Source: Halosolutus halophilus
GTDB taxonomy: Archaea; Halobacteriota; Halobacteria; Halobacteriales; Natrialbaceae
DNA: 64,000 nucleotides
Direction: 5' to 3'
Assembly (NCBI RefSeq): GCF_022869805.1
Contig: NZ_CP094974.1
Coordinates: 4,526,001 to 4,590,000 of the forward strand
Position numbers and translations under genes: made by a program. Below the pieces are notes generated by a model that was not told where the DNA came from, searched no databases, and saw only the letters and a list, made by a program, of their open reading frames with translations. How positions within the stretch are numbered: position 1 is the stretch's first letter; the number at the start of each line of letters is the position of its first letter. Positions 59,955 through 64,000 of the stretch are shown here, piece by piece.

Positions 59955-60614
59955 ATGAGCGAACCACCGGATCGCGTTCCGACGCCCTGTCCGTCGTGCT
60001 CGCCGGACCTCGAGACGGTTCACGAGGTCCTGACGGCGACGGAAGGCGGCGGCACCGTAACAGTCCGTTGCAGTGAGTGTGGCCACGTCCACAAGATCCA
60101 GCCCGAACGAGAGCGCGAGGTCACTCTCGACGTGGTCGTCTCCCAGGAGGGCGAGTCATTCACGGCGAACGTCACCACGCCCGAAGACGAGACGATCGAA
60201 ACCGGCGACGAGTTCATCCTCGAGACCGAGGAACTGCTTTCGACGGTTCGGGTCACGAGCATCGAACTCGACGAACACCGGCGGACCGAGACCGCCGCTG
60301 CCGAGAACATCGAGACCGTCTGGACCCGCGAGGTGGACAACGTCGCGGTCAACGTCACCGTCCACCCGCAGGACGGCTCGCGGGACGATAGCCGGAGCAT
60401 CACGGTCCACGTCCCCGGCGACTACGAGTTCGCGGTCGGCGAGGTCGAGGAGTTCGGCGACGACGAGATCGAGATCGACGCCGTCGTCGTCCGCGGCGAC
60501 GCCTCGGGCTACGATCGCGATCGATACGAGATGGAGGGGGATACCGTCCTCGCGAAGGACGCCAAACGCGTCTACGCCTACGATCAGACGTCCAGCGCCT
60601 GGTCGGCCTGGTAG
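59955..60614 (+). CDS. Zinc-finger protein (HVO_0476-like)
   Basis: A 219-residue protein starting MSEPPDRVPTPCPSCSPDLE. The N-terminal zinc ribbon has CPSC and CSECG pairs; the rest is beta-rich and acidic (VTLDVVVSQEGESFTANVTT). It resembles haloarchaeal HVO_0476 family proteins, suggested to act in RNA metabolism, but the function is unproven. A TATA-like CCTTTTAGG lies about 28 bases before the ATG. It precedes two methyltransferase genes on the same strand. Confidence 0.8.
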   Translation: MSEPPDRVPTPCPSCSPDLETVHEVLTATEGGGTVTVRCSECGHVHKIQPEREREVTLDVVVSQEGESFTANVTTPEDETIETGDEFILETEELLSTVRVTSIELDEHRRTETAAAENIETVWTREVDNVAVNVTVHPQDGSRDDSRSITVHVPGDYEFAVGEVEEFGDDEIEIDAVVVRGDASGYDRDRYEMEGDTVLAKDAKRVYAYDQTSSAWSAW

Positions 60615-60729
60615 CGTAGTACCTTTTCTTCGGGCGGTACGAGCGGCCCGTTCCCGATCAGTCTCCGTTTCTCACACCACGAACGTCCCACCCACTGTGG
60701 CCTGTTCGGTCAGTCGGTACGGGGGGACT

Positions 60730-60819
60730 GAAAGGGGACTTTCGTGGTGGTCGTATTCGTATCGACGATCGGAGCGCAAGTCCCACAGCAGGCTGGTTGG
60801 CAGTCGCGCCCAACAGCCT
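60730..60819. other. Structured intergenic element before the PIMT gene
   Basis: Two inverted repeats lie between the zinc-finger gene and pcm: GAAAG-GGGA-CTTTC (60730-60743) and an arm pair AGGCTG-G-TTGG with CCAA-CAGCCT (60790-60819; ten pairs with one bulge, 9-base loop). The segment resembles sequence I associate with dispersed haloarchaeal repeats, from memory only; a genome self-comparison would settle it. Confidence 0.45.
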
Positions 60820-60851
60820 ATTGCGATCGAGCGAGTACGTCTCACCAACGC

Positions 60852-61505
60852 ATGTTCGGCTTCGGCGACTCCAGCCCCGACGCCGACGACTACGAGGCCG
60901 CCCGCGATCGAATGGTCCGGACCGTCGCCTCACGCGTGGACGACGATCGGGTCCTCGAGGCGTTCGCGGCGGTCCCGCGCCACGAGTTCGTCCCCGAGAA
61001 TCGCCGCGGCGACGCCTATACGGATCGGCCGCTGCCGATCGGGGACGCCCAGACGATCAGCGCCCCGCACATGGTCGCGATCATGGCCGACAGGCTGGCA
61101 CTCGACCCCGGCGAAGCGGTGCTCGAGATCGGTACGGGCTGTGGCTACCACGCCGCGGTTACGGGCGAACTCGTCGGCCCGGAGAACGTCTACAGCGTCG
61201 AGTACAGTGCCGACCTCGCCGATCGGGCACGGGAAACGCTCGCCGAGACGGGCTACGACGGGATTTCCATCCGGATCGGTGACGGCAAGGAGGGATGGCC
61301 CGAGCACGCTCCCTACGACGCCGCGTATTTCACGTGCGCGGCCACGGAGTTCCCCTCCCCCGTCGTCGACCAGGTTCGATCGGGCGGGCGGCTACTCGCG
61401 CCGATCGGGACCGGATTCCAGACGCTGGTGAGGGCCGAGAAACGCCCGGACGGCACGCTCGCTCGAAGCGAACACGGGGGTGTGCGGTTCGTTCGGATGC
61501 GCTAG
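60852..61505 (+). CDS. pcm: Protein-L-isoaspartate O-methyltransferase
   Basis: A 217-residue enzyme that methylates damaged isoaspartyl residues in proteins with SAM. Motif I is VLEIGTGCGYHAAVTGELVG. The catalytic Thr/Ser region DAQTISAPHMVAIMAD is intact, as are VPRHEFVPENRRGDAYTDRP and the C-terminal VRSGGRLLAPIGT. The ATG is set at MFGFGDSSPDADDYEAARDR; upstream frames are not protein-like. A close paralogue follows 47 bases downstream. Confidence 0.92.
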   Translation: MFGFGDSSPDADDYEAARDRMVRTVASRVDDDRVLEAFAAVPRHEFVPENRRGDAYTDRPLPIGDAQTISAPHMVAIMADRLALDPGEAVLEIGTGCGYHAAVTGELVGPENVYSVEYSADLADRARETLAETGYDGISIRIGDGKEGWPEHAPYDAAYFTCAATEFPSPVVDQVRSGGRLLAPIGTGFQTLVRAEKRPDGTLARSEHGGVRFVRMR

Positions 61506-61552
61506 CGTTGCGCAAGCGCGCCATTGATTACGTCCGGCGCGATAGCTGGCGT

Positions 61553-62314
61553 ATGGATCCCGCGGTACTGCGCGACGACCTGATCGACGGGCTCGCGTCT
61601 CCCCCCAAGAACGTCCTGACGGACGACGCCGTCGCCGTCGCGATGCGGGACGTGCCACGTCACGTGTTCGTCGACGACGAGCGGACGGCCTACGCCGATC
61701 GCGCCCACGAGATCCTCGGCACTCGCGTCCTCGCTCCGAGTACGGTCGCCCGGTTGCTCCAGGCGCTTTCACTGGACGGGGACGAGGAGGTGTTGATCGT
61801 CGGGGTCGGCGTCGGCTACACGGCCGCCGTCGTCGCCGACGTCGTCGGCGAAACCAGGGTCCACGCCGTCGACATCTCCCGCCCGCTCGTGATCGAGGCG
61901 CGAGAGAACCTCGCGGAGGCGGGCTACGACGGCGTCCTCGTCGACTGCCGGGACGGGGCCGAGGGGTTCCCCGAGTACGCGCCGTTCGATCGAATACTGC
62001 TGGAGGCCGCGGCCGTCGAGCCACCGCGAGCGCTCCGCGAGCAACTGCGCGACGACGGCCGACTCGTCTTTCCTCGGGGAACCCATCGACAACGACTCGA
62101 GGCGATCACTGCCGACGGCGAGACCGAATCGTTCGCCGCCGTCTCGTTCGACCCGCTCCTCGTGGAGGGTGAACAGTCGGGAGCCGTCGAACGCAACCGG
62201 ATGGCCCGCGAGGACCGCGAACACGCCCAGCGCCGCGCCGAATCCCGCCGCGGCTGGGAACACGAGTGGATCGAGTGGGACGACGCGATCGATTCGCCGT
62301 CGCGCTCGGACTGA
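61553..62314 (+). CDS. PIMT-like protein lacking the catalytic Thr/Ser
   Basis: A 253-residue paralogue of the preceding enzyme. Motif I is VLIVGVGVGYTAAVVADVVG and the fold continues through DVPRHVFVDDERTAYADRAH. However, the catalytic region reads EILGTRVLAPSTVARLLQ instead of DAQTISAPHMVA, so the conserved Thr/Ser-Ile-Ser is gone. A C-terminal extension rich in Arg, Glu and Trp follows. It may have a different methyl acceptor or be a regulatory relative. It starts MDPAVLRDDLIDGLASPPKN. Confidence 0.85.
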   Translation: MDPAVLRDDLIDGLASPPKNVLTDDAVAVAMRDVPRHVFVDDERTAYADRAHEILGTRVLAPSTVARLLQALSLDGDEEVLIVGVGVGYTAAVVADVVGETRVHAVDISRPLVIEARENLAEAGYDGVLVDCRDGAEGFPEYAPFDRILLEAAAVEPPRALREQLRDDGRLVFPRGTHRQRLEAITADGETESFAAVSFDPLLVEGEQSGAVERNRMAREDREHAQRRAESRRGWEHEWIEWDDAIDSPSRSD

Positions 62315-62451
62315 CGACACGCGGTTGCTGTCCCGTCTCTCGCCGACGCCGCGACCGATCGTCACGGATGTCCTGGCCGGTCGATCGACACGGCTGTCGT
62401 CGGAACCGCGAGAAGTGCTCGGACGGCGCTGCCGCTGGAAGGCGTGTGCCA

Positions 62452-62480
62452 GGGGGAAAGTGGGGGTGGGGGATTGGGGG
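62452..62480 (+). other. Potential G-quadruplex
   Basis: Four runs of five G (62452-62456, 62462-62466, 62468-62472, 62476-62480) with loops of 5, 1 and 3 bases satisfy the G4 pattern in the + strand. It lies between the convergent ends of the PIMT-like gene and the HTH_10 regulator. Formation in high-salt (K-rich) haloarchaeal cytoplasm is chemically plausible. Confidence 0.55.
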
Positions 62481-62578
62481 TGGCGACAGTCTATCTCAGA
62501 TCGCCAGTTACTGGTATGTAGTGATGGGGGTTAAATATAATTTCTAACTGTTTGGATGGACCGGATCCGTGATACTAA

Positions 62579-64000
62579 TCAATTAGAACCTCCGTCGAAC
62601 GCCAGCGTCACCAGCTTTCGTTCGGCGGCCCGAAGGTGATAGTGGTACGTCGGCGGCGACACGTCGAGCGCGTCCGCGAGGTCCTCTCCGGTACTCTCGC
62701 GGGGCCACTCGAAGAAGCCGCTATAGTGGGCCGCCTGTAGCGCCTCGAACTGTTTGTCGGTGAGCCGTTCCTCGAGATAGGTGTCGACCTGGCGGGCCGA
62801 TCGCGTTCCCGTCGTCTCTCGCCTGGCGTCGAGTTCGGTGTCGGGATAGCTGTCCTGGACCCCCTCGATCAGTGATCGCGTCTCGACGTGGTGGGGGACC
62901 TCGAGGACGAGCGACGTCGTGCCGTCCTCTGCCGTGGCCTCGCGTAACTGCACGTCGTACGTCCGCAACACGTCGAGAAACGGCGTCGACGAGAGCGTCA
63001 CCTCGAACAGCGTCTCGTCTTCGCCCCCGGAGACGACTGAGAGCGTCTCGACGGATGCCCATCCCTCCGTGATCGACCCGAGTTCCGCCGTCGACGGAAC
63101 GCTCACGAAGACGACGACCTCGTCGTCCGCTCGATCGATCACCCCTTCGAGCGTGATGGGGCCGCCGATCCGCTCGGAGAGGCGGTTGACGAGCAAGCGC
63201 TCGTCGTGACTCGTCAGTTCGAGTTCGACGCGACTGTCGGTGAGCATCGCCCGCGTCTGCTCGACCGATCGAATCGCGTGACCGATCGTTTCCCCGAGTT
63301 CGCCGAGCACCTCGCGCTCGCTGTCGGTGATCGCGTCGACGCCGGGCACGTGGACGAGCAGGGCACCGTACCGCCGTTCGTCGTCGACCAGCGGCACCGA
63401 AAGCACCGTCTGGTAGCCGTACGTGAGCGCGTCCTTCCGTCGCGGGGCCCAGCCGTCGGCCTCGAGGACGTTGCGGACCACCTGGACCTGCTCCGTGGCG
63501 AGCGTCTCCCGGATCACCCCGACCTCGGGAGCGCAATCGCCATCGTCACGGATCCGATCGATGTAGGCCGCGTCGACGCCCGCCCAGGCCGTCGGCGTCG
63601 GCGGGTCGTCGTCGCTCGTCGCGATCCAGGCGAACAGGTACCGTTCGGTGTCGGCGAGGCGATCACACACCCGCGTCTCGATCTCGTCGCGCGTCGAGGC
63701 CTGGGCGACGCCGTGGTTGATCTCGCGGACGATCTCGTTCGTATGGTTGAGTCGCGTCAACTCCTCGTTTTGCTGGGTCAGGGTGCGATCGTGTTCGCGG
63801 AGCAACTGCTCGCGCTCGGCCCGGTCGAGGGCTGCCTCGGTGTTGGCCGCCAGGATGTGCAACAGTTCCGTCATCGTCTCGTCGAACCCGTCGACGTCCT
63901 CGGTGCCCGCGACCAGCACGCCGTGCGTACCGAGCGGAACGATCAGTTCGCTCCGGCTCCACGTCTGTGCGCGCTCGACGCCCGTTCCCTGGACGTCCTC
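62579..64000 (-). CDS. GAF / bacterio-opsin activator-like HTH_10 regulator, C-terminal part
   Basis: The 5' end lies beyond the window; 473 residues are visible. The visible N-terminal part is the end of a GAF domain (ELIVPLGTHGVLVAGTEDVD). A coiled-coil connector follows (LLREHDRTLTQQNEELTRLN), then a second GAF (DTERYLFAWIATSDD, TVLSVPLVDDERRYGALLVH), a bacterio-opsin activator-type domain, and a C-terminal HTH_10 (LTDKQFEALQAAHYSGFFEW, then STGEDLADALDVSPPTYHYH). Such proteins sense small molecules, light or redox and activate transcription. The gene ends opposite the PIMT-like gene. Confidence 0.9.
   Translation of the reverse strand, partial: EDVQGTGVERAQTWSRSELIVPLGTHGVLVAGTEDVDGFDETMTELLHILAANTEAALDRAEREQLLREHDRTLTQQNEELTRLNHTNEIVREINHGVAQASTRDEIETRVCDRLADTERYLFAWIATSDDDPPTPTAWAGVDAAYIDRIRDDGDCAPEVGVIRETLATEQVQVVRNVLEADGWAPRRKDALTYGYQTVLSVPLVDDERRYGALLVHVPGVDAITDSEREVLGELGETIGHAIRSVEQTRAMLTDSRVELELTSHDERLLVNRLSERIGGPITLEGVIDRADDEVVVFVSVPSTAELGSITEGWASVETLSVVSGGEDETLFEVTLSSTPFLDVLRTYDVQLREATAEDGTTSLVLEVPHHVETRSLIEGVQDSYPDTELDARRETTGTRSARQVDTYLEERLTDKQFEALQAAHYSGFFEWPRESTGEDLADALDVSPPTYHYHLRAAERKLVTLAFDGGSN

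Noticed and set aside
60658-60933. A leftward frame of 91 codons over the start of pcm
   Set aside because: It overlaps the coding start of a good methyltransferase; its Arg/Ser/Pro-rich sequence may come from a repeat rather than a gene.
1-64000. CRISPR array
   Set aside because: No regularly spaced repeat-spacer pattern was found; the tandem repeats seen have no spacers.

Overview
The window is chromosomal DNA of an extremely halophilic archaeon (class Halobacteria; gene content and style suggest the Natrialbales, e.g. a Natrinema or Haloterrigena relative, but genus is inference). The signs are: GC-rich DNA, strongly acidic proteins, archaeal TFB and MCM, LysW-dependent arginine synthesis, HTH_10 and HalOD1 regulators, Tat-type lipoprotein signals, and TATA boxes placed about 27 bases before start codons, as in leaderless haloarchaeal mRNAs. 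Most of the window is ordinary core genome. The only mobile DNA I see is one decayed IS1341-type element and one intein.

Layout. 1-11.4 kb: housekeeping genes: the end of a glutamate-cysteine ligase, a cupredoxin-like lipoprotein, UspA, an M29 aminopeptidase, threonine aldolase, a phosphodiesterase, a CDF metal transporter, an XPD/DinG-type helicase and a LigT-like phosphoesterase. 11.5-22.2 kb: a membrane-anchored winged-helix protein, then the complete arginine pathway in two blocks: argG-argH, and lysW-argX-argC-argB-argD-argE-argF, whose members overlap or nearly abut. LysW is the amino-group carrier; ArgX loads glutamate onto it, ArgB/C/D convert it to ornithine, ArgE releases ornithine, and ArgF/G/H finish arginine. 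An Arg/Pro-rich 30-codon reading frame with its own TATA box lies just ahead of argG.

22.2-29.5 kb: small membrane and DNA-binding proteins, threonine synthase, a TFB, and an mcm gene carrying a 182-residue mini-intein. 29.5-34.5 kb: a DUF4129 / DUF58-fusion / membrane-protein operon facing a MoxR ATPase. 34.5-40 kb: accessory secreted or membrane proteins with long gaps, a tRNA-Pro(UGG), and next to it a gene-poor stretch dense in inverted repeats that may encode a structured RNA. 40.2-45.5 kb: a Ski2-type helicase and an iron/siderophore ABC importer with two DtxR-type palindromes at its promoters.

45.6-54 kb: cupin, cold-shock protein, carbonic anhydrase, MDR oxidoreductase, an ABC-2 exporter, a site-2 protease with CBS domains, a small winged-helix protein and ribosomal protein L10e/uL16. 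54-64 kb: a RimK-like ATP-grasp enzyme with the decayed TnpB element behind its stop codon, Hsp20, archaeal type II GAPDH, a second M29 peptidase, a LURP-one-related protein, a zinc-finger protein, two tandem PIMT-like methyltransferases, and the 3' part of a GAF / HTH_10 regulator running off the window.

The least expected signals are the candidate arginine leader, the paired dyads upstream of both arginine blocks, the interleaved inverted repeats by tRNA-Pro, the endonuclease-less MCM intein, and the TnpB remnant whose hairpin ends survive.
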